Shown here piece after piece: positions 25,864 through 32,508 of a DNA stretch of 45,271 nucleotides. Every line of letters starts with the position of its first letter. Positions within the stretch are counted from its first letter, which is position 1. The position numbers and the translations under genes were made by a program. The notes below the pieces were generated by a model, which saw only the letters and a list, made by a program, of their open reading frames with translations, made no database searches and was not told the DNA's origin. The DNA comes from Sphingomonas sp. (GTDB lineage: Bacteria > Pseudomonadota > Alphaproteobacteria > Sphingomonadales > Sphingomonadaceae), in contig JACDEB010000007.1 in NCBI GenBank assembly GCA_013816595.1, forward strand, positions 1-45,271. The letters are read 5' to 3'.

Positions 25864-26904
25864 TTAGGCGCTTTCCTGAAGCTTGTGGCGCTTCATGGCG
25901 TGGCGCAGCTGGTCGTAACTCAGGCCCAGCGCCGCCGCCGTGGCGCGCTGGTTGAAGCGATTGCGGTTGAGCGCTTCCTCCAGCAGCTGACGTTCATAGG
26001 CAGCGACTGCGCCGCGCAGATCATGGGTCGATTCCGCCATTGCCAACGGCAAGGCCGGTGCGCCGCCATCGCCGTCGCCGGAACCGAAGGACTCAGGTTC
26101 CGCTGCCTTGATCGGTCCGGCACCCGGAGCGAAGGGCGAGGAGAAGGGATCGAACACAATCTCGTCGATCGGCCGCTCGGAATCTTCGTGACGATACACC
26201 GCGCGCTCGACGGCATTGCGCAATTCGCGAACGTTTCCCGGCCACGGATAGGCTTCGAGCGCCGCCATTGCCCGAGTGGTAAAGCCGGGCCAGTGCGACC
26301 ATTCGAGTTCCAGACCCATGCGCCGTCCGAAATGTTCAGCGAGCAGGCCGATGTCGCCAAGGCGCGCGCGCATCGGCGGCAGAGTGATAACCTCGAACGA
26401 CAGCCGGTCGAGCAAGTCGGCGCGAAACTTGCCCCGGTCGACCTGGGCGGGGAGGTTTTCGTTGGTCGCTGCGACGATCCGAACGTCGACGGTAATCGGC
26501 CGCGACGCCCCGATGCGGGTGATTTCGCCATATTCGACCGCGCGCAACAAGCGGTCCTGCGCCGGCATCGACAAAGTCCCCAGCTCGTCGAGGAACAGGG
26601 TGCCGCCATCGGCTTCCTCGAATCGGCCGTGGCGGGTCTTGGCGGCACCGGTGAAACTTCCCGCCTCATGACCGAACAGCTCGGCTTCGATGAGGTTTTC
26701 GGGCAAGGCCGCGCAGTTCATGACGATCAGCGGACCCGACCAGCGCGACGACAGATGGTGGAGGCGCTCGGCGATCAGCTCCTTGCCGGTTCCGCGCTCG
26801 CCAATGACCAGCACCGGACGATTGAGCAGCGCGGCACGGCTGGTCCGTTCTACCGCGTCGAGAAACGGAAGGCTTTGCCCAATGAACTGATCCGACCGCT
26901 CCAC
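25864..26904 (-). CDS. pspF: PspF, sigma-54 activator of the psp operon
   Basis: A bacterial enhancer-binding AAA+ protein that drives sigma-54 transcription of psp genes and is inhibited by PspA. Visible motifs are IGERGTGKELIAERLHH (Walker A), HEAGSFTGAAKTRHGRFEEA (GAFTGA-type loop, here with Ser), GGTLFLDELGTL (Walker B), AYPWPGNVRELRNAVERAVY, and a C-terminal Fis-type helix-turn-helix (NQRATAAALGLSYDQLRHAM). There is no N-terminal sensor domain, as in known PspF. I prefer the GTG at 26902-26904 (VERSDQFIGQS) preceded by AAGGCAAGG; the frame is open to a TTG at 26961. A Ser/Gly/Pro-rich linker of about 60 residues precedes the DNA-binding domain. It is divergent from pspA. Confidence 0.94.
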   Translation of the reverse strand: MERSDQFIGQSLPFLDAVERTSRAALLNRPVLVIGERGTGKELIAERLHHLSSRWSGPLIVMNCAALPENLIEAELFGHEAGSFTGAAKTRHGRFEEADGGTLFLDELGTLSMPAQDRLLRAVEYGEITRIGASRPITVDVRIVAATNENLPAQVDRGKFRADLLDRLSFEVITLPPMRARLGDIGLLAEHFGRRMGLELEWSHWPGFTTRAMAALEAYPWPGNVRELRNAVERAVYRHEDSERPIDEIVFDPFSSPFAPGAGPIKAAEPESFGSGDGDGGAPALPLAMAESTHDLRGAVAAYERQLLEEALNRNRFNQRATAAALGLSYDQLRHAMKRHKLQESA

Positions 26905-27027
26905 CCCTTGCCTTTCCCGAAATCTGGCCGACTGTTGGTGCGAATTCCCACCTTTTGGCAAGGAATTTCGTCATCGAATCAATGTCTAAGATTGGTTTTT
27001 GACACTTTTGGGTCGATTGACGCGAAC

Positions 27028-27043
27028 TGGCACGAAGCTTGTA
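27028..27043 (+). promoter_or_regulatory. Sigma-54 promoter of the psp operon
   Basis: TGGCAC-GAAGC-TTGTA matches the sigma-54 -24/-12 consensus TGGCAC-N5-TTGCA with one change in the -12 element. It lies 45 bases before the pspA start, and the activator gene pspF is divergent just upstream, the standard psp layout. The 120 bases between this site and pspF should hold the PspF enhancer, but I cannot point to its repeats with confidence. Confidence 0.88.
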
Positions 27044-27087
27044 TGGTAATACGGGTACAGGGCCTTAATTCGCATGGAGTTTCGTGG

Positions 27088-27768
27088 ATGAGCATTTTTT
27101 CCCGTACCAGGGATATTTTCGCGGCCAATATCACCGAGCTGCTCGATCGCTCGGAAGATCCCGCGAAGATGATCCGCATGGTGATTCTGGAAATGGAGGA
27201 GACTCTGGTCGAGGTTCGCGCCTCGGCCGCGCGGTGCATTGCCGACGGCAAGGAAATGCGCCGAGCGCTGAATCGCCTCGACGAATTGCAATCGGGCTGG
27301 ACCGAAAAGGCCGAACTTGCGCTGTCCAAGGATCGCGACGATCTGGCCAAGCAGGCGCTGATGGAACGCCAGAAGGCGACCGACATGGCGGTCGGCCTCA
27401 ACGAGGAAATCAAGGTTATCGAGGACACGCTGCGGAGCTATGAGACGGACATTGCCAAGCTTCAGGCCAAATTGCGCGAAGCTCGGGCCCGGCAGAATGC
27501 GATCGCGGCGCGGTTCGAAAGCGCCTTGACCAGGGCCAAGGCGGGCGAGCTGCTCAACGGCAACCGCACCGAGGACGCCTTCTCGCGCTTCGAAGTGCTC
27601 GAGCGCCGCGCCGATTTTGCCGAAGGCCGGGCCGATGCGCTGGGCATGACCGGGCCGAAGAGCCTGGAGGAAGAAATTTCCGATTTGCGAGCGTCGGAGC
27701 AGGTCGATGCCGAATTACTCGCAATGAAAACAGCAATGAAAGCGGCCAGCCAAGCCAAGGGAAAGTAA
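27088..27768 (+). CDS. pspA: Phage shock protein A
   Basis: A peripheral inner-membrane protein of the PspA/IM30 (ESCRT-III-like) family. It binds PspF under normal conditions and assembles on damaged membrane under stress. The 226-residue chain begins MSIFSRTRDIFAANITELLD and has DPAKMIRMVILEMEETLVEV, the family signature. Long coiled-coil helices follow, for example ALMERQKATDMAVGLNEEIK and LQAKLREARARQNAIAARFE, ending in EEEISDLRASEQVDAELLAM. It matches the 222-residue E. coli protein in length. GGAG lies 8 bases before the ATG at 27088. The open frame runs far upstream, but that part is antisense to pspF. pspB follows after 6 bases. Confidence 0.97.
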   Translation: MSIFSRTRDIFAANITELLDRSEDPAKMIRMVILEMEETLVEVRASAARCIADGKEMRRALNRLDELQSGWTEKAELALSKDRDDLAKQALMERQKATDMAVGLNEEIKVIEDTLRSYETDIAKLQAKLREARARQNAIAARFESALTRAKAGELLNGNRTEDAFSRFEVLERRADFAEGRADALGMTGPKSLEEEISDLRASEQVDAELLAMKTAMKAASQAKGK

Positions 27769-27774
27769 GTTTTT

Positions 27775-28047
27775 ATGGATGAAATTCTCGTTCCGCTGAC
27801 GGTCGTGCCGGTGTTGTTCATCGGCTTTCCGTGGCTGATCTTTCACTACATGACCAAGTGGAAGCAGGCCAAGACACTGACCAGTTCCGACGAAAAATTG
27901 CTCGACGAACTTAACGATATCGCGCGCCGGCTCGACGACCGGATGTGCACAATTGAGCGGATCATGTCGGCTGAAAATCCGAACTGGCGCCAGCAATGCC
28001 TCCCCGGCCGCGAAACCACCCACCTCCTGCCTGACGGAGACCGTTGA
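27775..28047 (+). CDS. pspB: Phage shock protein B
   Basis: A small inner-membrane protein that, with PspC, senses envelope stress and draws PspA away from PspF. The 90 residues hold one N-terminal membrane helix (LVPLTVVPVLFIGFPWLIFH) and a cytoplasmic coiled coil. The PspB tail signature is visible as RRLDDRMCTIERIMSAENPNW (without its last residues, close to E. coli RIQALESILDAEHPNWRDR). About 17 further residues follow the signature. Its TGA overlaps the pspC ATG by one base. The same RL..LE.I..(D/E) pattern recurs in PspC and in the five genes downstream. Confidence 0.95.
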   Translation: MDEILVPLTVVPVLFIGFPWLIFHYMTKWKQAKTLTSSDEKLLDELNDIARRLDDRMCTIERIMSAENPNWRQQCLPGRETTHLLPDGDR

Positions 28048-28466
28048 TGGCCAACGACTATCAGTCGCAGCGCCGACAGACCGAGCAACCCGCGAGCCGC
28101 ACCCGCTTTTACCGCGATAAACGCCACGGCAAACTGATGGGGATTTGCGCCGGTCTCGCCGATTATACCGGCTTCGACGTCAGCCTGATCCGTGTGTGCT
28201 TCGTCGCCGCGGTGTTCATGAGCGGCGGGTCGATCCTGCCCTTCTATTTCATCGCCGGCTTCGTCACTCCCGACCAGCCCTCCAGTGCGGCTCTCGAAGA
28301 CCGCCAGGAACAGAAGTTCTGGCAAGGAGTGCGCGCGTCGCCGACTCGCGCGGCAAGCGACATCAAGTCGCGGTTTCGCGACCTCGATCGCCGTCTCGCC
28401 GACATGGAAAGCTATGTCACCACCGAAAACCGCAGCCTGGCCCGAGAAATCGAGCAATTGCGCTGA
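28047..28466 (+). CDS. pspC: Phage shock protein C with PspB-like C-terminal tail
   Basis: PspC is the inner-membrane partner of PspB. The PspC domain (residues about 20-80) has RFYRDKRHGKLMGICAGLAD, YTGFDVSLIRVCFVAAVFM and ILPFYFIAGFVTPDQ. E. coli PspC ends in a different cytoplasmic tail; here residues about 100-139 form a coiled coil, SRFRDLDRRLADMESYVTTE then NRSLAREIEQLR. This ending is nearly the same as that of the last small protein of the operon (NSLAREIEQLRDR). The start is the ATG at 28047; a TTG one codon earlier is possible. Confidence 0.94.
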   Translation: MANDYQSQRRQTEQPASRTRFYRDKRHGKLMGICAGLADYTGFDVSLIRVCFVAAVFMSGGSILPFYFIAGFVTPDQPSSAALEDRQEQKFWQGVRASPTRAASDIKSRFRDLDRRLADMESYVTTENRSLAREIEQLR

Positions 28467-28488
28467 TCCCGACTGAAGGGGAAATCGA

Positions 28489-28764
28489 ATGAGTTTTGGA
28501 CCGGATTTCGTCGTTGCGATCATCCTGATTACAACCGTCGGCTGGGTCGTCACGACCGCAATCCGTGCCCGTCACGGATATCCCCTGGAAGGCGAATGGG
28601 GTGCAACCGTGCACAAGAAGGATCCGGAGACCGACGTGCTCAAGGCCCAGAACCAGGATCTCAAGGCGACCGTCGGGCGACTTGAGGAGCGGCTGAAAGT
28701 GCTCGAGCGGATCACCACCGACCCGTCGCGCCAGCTGGACGACGACATCGAACAATTGCGTTAG
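28489..28764 (+). CDS. PspB-like small membrane protein 1 of 5
   Basis: Not a named gene to my knowledge. The 91-residue protein has an N-terminal membrane helix (DFVVAIILITTVGWVVTTAI), a short segment ARHGYPLEGEWGATVHKK, and a coiled-coil tail ending RLEERLKVLERITTD then a short linker and DDDIEQLR at the very C-terminus. The RL.VLE.I.TD core matches the PspB signature. The GYPL...WG segment is shared only with the next gene (GYPLQNSWG), so these two are probably tandem duplicates. GAAGGGGAAATCGA precedes the ATG, 22 bases after the pspC stop. Confidence 0.85.
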   Translation: MSFGPDFVVAIILITTVGWVVTTAIRARHGYPLEGEWGATVHKKDPETDVLKAQNQDLKATVGRLEERLKVLERITTDPSRQLDDDIEQLR

Positions 28765-28793
28765 CCCTTAAGAATAGCCGGAGTATTGCCCCG

Positions 28794-29138
28794 ATGGACC
28801 CCGAAATTGCCCAGGTTTTCAACTTCGTCCTGCGCGTCCTTCCGCTGGCCGCCGCGATCCTCGCCATCGGCGTTGGCGGGTCGCTTCTTCACACGTGGCT
28901 GAGAATCAAGAACGGCTATCCGCTGCAGAACAGCTGGGGAATGGCCATCCATCCGCAGAAGAACGAGGAATCGCTGGAGCGGATCAAGCTGTTGTCGAGC
29001 GAGAACGGGCAGCTGCGAGCGGAGCTGGGGTCGGTCAAGGACCGGCTCGAAACAATCGAGCGGATCGTCACCGATCAGCCGTCGAAGCTCGCTCGGGAAA
29101 TCGACGGGCTGGCGCTGCCGCAGGGAGGAAATTCGTGA
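28794..29138 (+). CDS. PspB-like small membrane protein 2 of 5
   Basis: A 114-residue protein of the same plan. An N-terminal helix (FNFVLRVLPLAAAILAIGVG) is followed by IKNGYPLQNSWGMAIHPQKN and a coiled coil whose core is VKDRLETIERIVTDQPSKLA, then REIDGLALPQ. It pairs with the preceding gene through the GYPL...WG segment but has a longer N-terminus and middle. A CCGGAGTATTGCCCCG ribosome site lies before the ATG. Its TGA overlaps the next ATG by one base (TGATG). Function is inferred only from place and design: probably a PspB-type membrane adaptor. Confidence 0.85.
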   Translation: MDPEIAQVFNFVLRVLPLAAAILAIGVGGSLLHTWLRIKNGYPLQNSWGMAIHPQKNEESLERIKLLSSENGQLRAELGSVKDRLETIERIVTDQPSKLAREIDGLALPQGGNS

Positions 29139-29413
29139 TGGATGGGCCAACCAACGTCTTTATCGCGCTGATCGTCATTGGATTTCCGGTCATCACCATC
29201 CTCTACATGGCGCATCGGTTTTTCACGTTTCGCGAAAAGAAGCTTGAGGTCGAGGCCGGAATGGCCGCCGAAAAGGCCGCTCAATACGCCTCGCGGTCGC
29301 TCGAGATGGAGCAGCGCTTGCAGGTTCTCGAACAAATCGTCACTGACGGCGGCGTTCAGACCGCTGCCCAAATCGAAGCCCTGCGCAAGCCGCGCTTGCC
29401 GCAAGGAAGGTAG
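29138..29413 (+). CDS. PspB-like small membrane protein 3 of 5
   Basis: A 91-residue protein with an N-terminal helix (VFIALIVIGFPVITILYMAH), a basic FFTFREKKLEV juxtamembrane segment, and a coiled coil (MAAEKAAQYASRSLEMEQ then RLQVLEQIVTD) ending in AAQIEALRKPRLPQGR. By hand alignment 27 of 42 residues match the next gene across this tail, so the two are a recent duplicate pair. The ATG overlaps the upstream stop. There is no signal peptide beyond the helix. Confidence 0.85.
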   Translation: MDGPTNVFIALIVIGFPVITILYMAHRFFTFREKKLEVEAGMAAEKAAQYASRSLEMEQRLQVLEQIVTDGGVQTAAQIEALRKPRLPQGR

Positions 29414-29415
29414 CA

Positions 29416-29694
29416 ATGAGTAATATTTCCGACTGGATCTGGGTTCTTATCCCACTCGCCGCGATCGGCATTGCGCCGTTCAAAATGTGGCTCCGGATGA
29501 AAGAGCGGCAGATGTCCGTGCAGACTGCTCTGACGGCCGAGAAGAGCGCTCAATATGCGTCGCATGTCGAACGCCTCGAGCAGCGCGTCAGGGTGCTTGA
29601 GCAAATTGCCACCGACAAGGGCGTCGAGACCGCCAACCAGATCGACGCGCTGCGCACCCGCGACCGCATGGTCTTAGAGGATAAGGCACTATGA
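29416..29694 (+). CDS. PspB-like small membrane protein 4 of 5
   Basis: A 92-residue protein. The helix is WIWVLIPLAAIGIAPFKMWL, followed by RMKERQMSVQTALTAEKSAQ and a coiled coil with core RLEQRVRVLEQIATDKGVET, then ANQIDALRTRD. It shares AEK.AQYAS and the whole tail core with the preceding gene. GGAAGG at the very end of the previous gene serves as its ribosome site; only 2 bases separate the two genes. Its TGA overlaps the next ATG as ATGA. Confidence 0.85.
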   Translation: MSNISDWIWVLIPLAAIGIAPFKMWLRMKERQMSVQTALTAEKSAQYASHVERLEQRVRVLEQIATDKGVETANQIDALRTRDRMVLEDKAL

Positions 29695-29987
29695 ACCCGT
29701 TCGAAATGGTTATCGCGATTGTCGCGATCGTGACCATCGGAAGCATCATCCGGACCAAGCAGATGGCCAGATTTGGCGGTCGCCCGCGATCGATGAGGCA
29801 GATGTTTCGCGGCGGCGGAAACGACGATGTCGACGCGATCGAGAGCGCCGAAGCCAGCCGCCTGCGCGATGAGGTCAAGGCATTGAAAGAGCGGATCCAG
29901 GTGCTGGAGCGGATCGCGACCGAACGCATCGCGGTTGAAAAAGAAAACAGCCTGGCGCGCGAAATCGAGCAATTGCGCGATCGCTAG
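29691..29987 (+). CDS. PspB-like small membrane protein 5 of 5
   Basis: A 98-residue protein and the last of the array. The helix is FEMVIAIVAIVTIGSIIRTK. A basic, Gly-rich stretch (RFGGRPRSMRQMFRGGG) follows, then the coiled coil RLRDEVKALKERIQVLERIA and a terminal NSLAREIEQLRDR. That terminal segment nearly repeats the end of PspC, which suggests that the tail has moved between proteins of the operon. The ATG overlaps the previous stop. No clear terminator follows before sufE, 32 bases on. Confidence 0.85.
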   Translation: MNPFEMVIAIVAIVTIGSIIRTKQMARFGGRPRSMRQMFRGGGNDDVDAIESAEASRLRDEVKALKERIQVLERIATERIAVEKENSLAREIEQLRDR

Positions 29988-30019
29988 CCGGTTGCTGAAC
30001 GCGGGTGTAGGGGCCGCTC

Positions 30020-30433
30020 ATGACCCTCCCCGCCTTGCGCGACATCCTAGAGGAATATCAGCTGGTCGAGGCGGAGGATCGCTATCGCCTGTTGATCGAC
30101 CTTGGCGAGCAGCTCGAACCAATGAACGACGCGCTCAAGACCGACGCGACCAAAGTTCGTGGCTGTTCCGCGTCAGTGTGGGTCTATCCGACCGAGGATG
30201 AGGGTCGGCTGACCTTTGTTGCCGACAGCAATGCGGCGATCACCAAGGGCGTGGTGGCGCTGGTCCTGACCGCGGTCCAGGGCAAGCCTGCCGCGGAAAT
30301 CGCCGTGATGGACATATCCCAGGCCCTCGCGCCGTTCGAACTTGGCAAGCACCTCAGCGCCAATCGCACCCAGGGCATTCCCAATATGATGGCGTTGATC
30401 CGTACTACCGCGGAGCGCCTGGCAACGGCTTAG
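30020..30433 (+). CDS. sufE: SufE-family sulfur acceptor
   Basis: SufE takes persulfide sulfur from the cysteine desulfurase SufS and passes it to the SufBCD iron-sulfur scaffold. The acceptor Cys49 lies in VRGCSASVWVYP, and LEPMNDALKTDATKVRGC is the family signature. It is 137 residues, full length. No other suf gene is near, which is common in sphingomonad-type genomes. It follows the psp array by 32 bases on the same strand with its own ribosome site (TAGGGGCC), so it may be read through from psp under stress. Its stop overlaps the stop of the convergent J-domain gene. Confidence 0.95.
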   Translation: MTLPALRDILEEYQLVEAEDRYRLLIDLGEQLEPMNDALKTDATKVRGCSASVWVYPTEDEGRLTFVADSNAAITKGVVALVLTAVQGKPAAEIAVMDISQALAPFELGKHLSANRTQGIPNMMALIRTTAERLATA

Positions 30434-31008
30434 GCTTCGCGCTCGTTCCAGCTTTCCTCGACCTTGCCCAATGCGATGCGCCGCTCCTCGGCCTTGCTGA
30501 GCACGTCATAGGCGGCCTTGATCTGGGTAAAGCGCTCGGCGGCGTCCTTGTCGCCGGGCTTCAAATCGGGGTGATTGGCCTTGGCAAGCCGGCGGTAGGA
30601 TGTCTTGATGGCGGCGAATTCACAATCGACCTCGACCTCGAGGATCGACAGGGAGCGCATTTCCTCGCGGCTTCGGCTGCCGTCGCCGAAACCGGCCCAT
30701 TTCCACTGCGATGCCTGGCTGAACCCGGCGGAATCGCGTTCCTCATTGGCCGCTCGGCGGGCCGCTTCTGCTGGGTCGAGCCCGGCGAAATAGTCCCAAT
30801 TCTTATTATATTCGGCGGCGTGGGATTCGCAGAAATACCAGCGTTCGGGACTGTTCGGTGCCTTTGGCGCTGGCCGGTCGCCGGTGCTAGTGCAGCCGTC
30901 GCGGTCGCACAACCGCACCTTCGCGGCATCGCGCGACCTGTCCCCGTAGGAACGCCAGCGGGGAAATCCCCAATCGTCTGATCGTCTGTGCCGAACCATG
31001 ATAGCCAT
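30430..31008 (-). CDS. J-domain (DnaJ-like) protein
   Basis: A cochaperone-type protein with its J domain at the C-terminus: SLSILEVEVDCEFAAIKTSY, RRLAKANHPDLKPG with the essential HPD, and AAERFTQIKAAYDVLSKAEE. The N-terminal half has a possible zinc site, VRLCDRDGC and YFCESHAAEYNKNW (three Cys and one His), then a WDYFAGLDPAEAARRAANEE segment. It should stimulate an Hsp70 for a specific task; which one is unknown. The start is either ATG at 31006-31008 or the one three codons later (MVRHRRSDDWGF). The frame open upstream lies inside the RNase P RNA and is not coding. It lies about 50 bases after rnpB on the same strand. Confidence 0.9.
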   Translation of the reverse strand: MAIMVRHRRSDDWGFPRWRSYGDRSRDAAKVRLCDRDGCTSTGDRPAPKAPNSPERWYFCESHAAEYNKNWDYFAGLDPAEAARRAANEERDSAGFSQASQWKWAGFGDGSRSREEMRSLSILEVEVDCEFAAIKTSYRRLAKANHPDLKPGDKDAAERFTQIKAAYDVLSKAEERRIALGKVEESWNEREA

Positions 31009-31055
31009 ACGCTTTAAGCTGACGTTCGGCCCCTGACGAGGCGTTGAACGGAGAA

Positions 31056-31434
31056 ATTTGCCAGGGGGCCTGTAAGCCGGGTTCTGTCCATCGCCGTTTG
31101 ACCGGCAATTGGGCGACCATTCCTCTAGGACCGGAATTGCTCCCGGCCTCAAGCGACCAACCCGGGCGACGAGCCGGAAATGGCTCATGTGCCGCCCCTA
31201 TTCGGTCTTGCACCCGGTGGGGTTTACCGTGCCGCTCCTGTTGCCAGTCGCGCGGTGCGCTCTTGCCGCACCCTTTCGTCCTTACCCGTCCGAGAACGGG
31301 CGGTATGCTTTCTGTGGCACTATCCCTGACTGCCCGAAGGCAACCGCCGGGCGTTACCCGGCACCGTCATTCCGTGGAGCCCGGACTTTCCTCGCCCTGC
31401 TTGCGCAAGCCGCGATCGCCCAGCCCCCTGACGG
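31056..31434 (-). ncRNA. rnpB: RNase P RNA
   Basis: The catalytic RNA that trims the 5' ends of tRNA precursors. On the minus strand the universal words are present: GAGGAAAGTCCGGGCTCC (conserved region I, about 31,376-31,393), ACAGAAAGCATACCGCCC (region IV), and AGAACCCGGCTTACAGG at the 3' end (31,069-31,085). Helix P1 can be drawn between GTCAGGGGGC at the 5' end (31,423-31,432) and GCCCCCTGGC at the 3' end (31,060-31,069). The length of about 375 bases fits the bacterial type A form. The exact ends are estimates from P1. Confidence 0.95.
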
Positions 31435-31469
31435 GTCGCCTCTAGAGGATGGAGTGAGAACGCACAAAT

Positions 31470-31557
31470 CCGTTCGTACTGAGCTTCTCGAAGCACTGTC
31501 CTGCTTGGTTCAGGCGGGGAGAAAAAAACAGTCCTTCGAGAAGCTCAGGACGAACGG
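31470..31557. repeat. Dispersed palindromic repeat, copy B
   Basis: CCGTTCGTACTGAGCTTCTC with GAAGCACTGT on the left (31470-31499) is the near-exact reverse complement of ACAGTCCTTCGAGAAGC with TCAGGACGAACGG on the right (31528-31557); I count two mismatches. The loop is about 28 bases and includes a run of seven A. It shares its outer arms with copy A near 18.7 kb but has AGCTTCTCGAAG where copy A has AGCTGATCGAAG. It lies between rnpB and the amidase gene. Confidence 0.87.
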
Positions 31558-31565
31558 CAAAGTCG

Positions 31566-32246
31566 TTACTGCGGCCGCGGGAGCAGCAGCGCGAGCAATT
31601 TGGCCCGACATTCGCCGTCGATGATGCCGTCGATCAGGTCGGGGCGGAAGCGGCGCTGAAAGGCGATGACGGATTTTTGGGGGTCGGCGACGTCATAGCC
31701 GAAGCGTTCGAGCGCGAGGAGGAAGCCGGCGTCGGTCCAGAACGGGTCGATGAGGTCGCGGCTGGGGCAGGGCAAGGCCAGCCGGCGCTTGGCCAGTTCC
31801 CACCACGGGAACAGCTCGCCCGGATCATCCTTGCGGTCGGGAGCGACATCCGAATGGCCGACGATATTGCCGCGCCCGATGCCGTGGCGGGCCTTGATGT
31901 CGGCGATGAGCGGGATCAGCGCGGCGACCTGCGCCTCGGGGAAATCGCGATAGCCGAACTCATGGCCCGGGTTGACGATTTCGATGCCGATGCTGGCGCT
32001 GTTGACGTCGGTGGTTCCGCGCCAGCGTGACTTCCCGGCGTGCCACGCGCGCTTGTCCTCATCGACCAGTCGGTAAACGCTGCCGTCTTCGTCGACCAGA
32101 TAATGGCACGAGACCTTGGCCTCGGGTGAGGTCAGCCGGTCCAGTGCCCCCTGGCAGTCGGGCATACCGGTATAATGGAGGACGATCATCGACACCGGCA
32201 GCTTGCGCTCGTCGAAATTGGGCGAAGGCAGGTCGATCGCGTCCAT
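31566..32246 (-). CDS. N-acetylmuramoyl-L-alanine amidase, AmpD-like
   Basis: An amidase_2 (PGRP-type) zinc enzyme that cuts the bond between MurNAc and the stem peptide. The zinc ligands are His24 (SMIVLHYTGM), His131 (VGHSDVAPDRKDDPG) and Asp141. Further motifs are KVSCHYLVDEDGSVYRLVDE, AWHAGKSRWRG and SIGIEIVNPGHEFGYRDFPE. The C-terminal 60 residues (IDPFWTDAGFLLALERFGYD, then VIAFQRRFRPDLIDG) look like a peptidoglycan-binding-type helical domain. There is no signal peptide, so it probably acts in the cytoplasm on recycled anhydro-muropeptides. It is 226 residues, full length for this class. Confidence 0.94.
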   Translation of the reverse strand: MDAIDLPSPNFDERKLPVSMIVLHYTGMPDCQGALDRLTSPEAKVSCHYLVDEDGSVYRLVDEDKRAWHAGKSRWRGTTDVNSASIGIEIVNPGHEFGYRDFPEAQVAALIPLIADIKARHGIGRGNIVGHSDVAPDRKDDPGELFPWWELAKRRLALPCPSRDLIDPFWTDAGFLLALERFGYDVADPQKSVIAFQRRFRPDLIDGIIDGECRAKLLALLLPRPQ

Positions 32247-32508
32247 CGCCGCTTAAGGCACACAAGCGAGGGGCCCGGGTCAAGTCCCGAATGCGCTCGC
32301 CGGTCGAGGAATCAGGCGGCGCTGGTGCGGCGGTAGCGCTGCGCTTTTCAATGAGGCTGCCGTCGCCGGTCAGCCGGTACAGACCGCGGGCATTGATATC
32401 GGACCCAAGTTTGCTGTTCTGACCGATGACTGTCTCACCGGCGCGCCAAGCATCAGCCAGCCGTCCTGCGCCATCGCCGAAGCAAGACGTTCGAACGCGA
32501 GCGCCTTT
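32247..32508. other. Unassigned region next to a decayed gene
   Basis: These 262 bases hold no complete gene. On the plus strand an open frame continuous with the serine hydrolase remnant reads GGSAALFNEAAVAGQPVQTA, then GIDIGPKFAVLTDDCLTGAP, which looks protein-like but belongs to no serine hydrolase I know. On the minus strand a frame reads GSDINARGLYRLTGDGSLIE and is equally plausible. I cannot decide whether either was ever a gene. The region is probably a junction between two gene remains. Confidence 0.35.

Noticed and set aside
25885-27087. Upstream part of the pspA open frame (about 400 codons)
   Set aside because: It is antisense to pspF and continues across the sigma-54 promoter. 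The PspA family starts at MSIFSRTRDIF at 27088.
27074-27091. Five-codon frame MEFRG overlapping the pspA start
   Set aside because: Its GAG is simply part of the pspA ribosome site, and such a short frame is expected by chance.
31009-31188. N-terminal extension of the J-domain protein
   Set aside because: This part lies inside the RNase P RNA gene and reads as Arg/Pro/Ser-rich nonsense.
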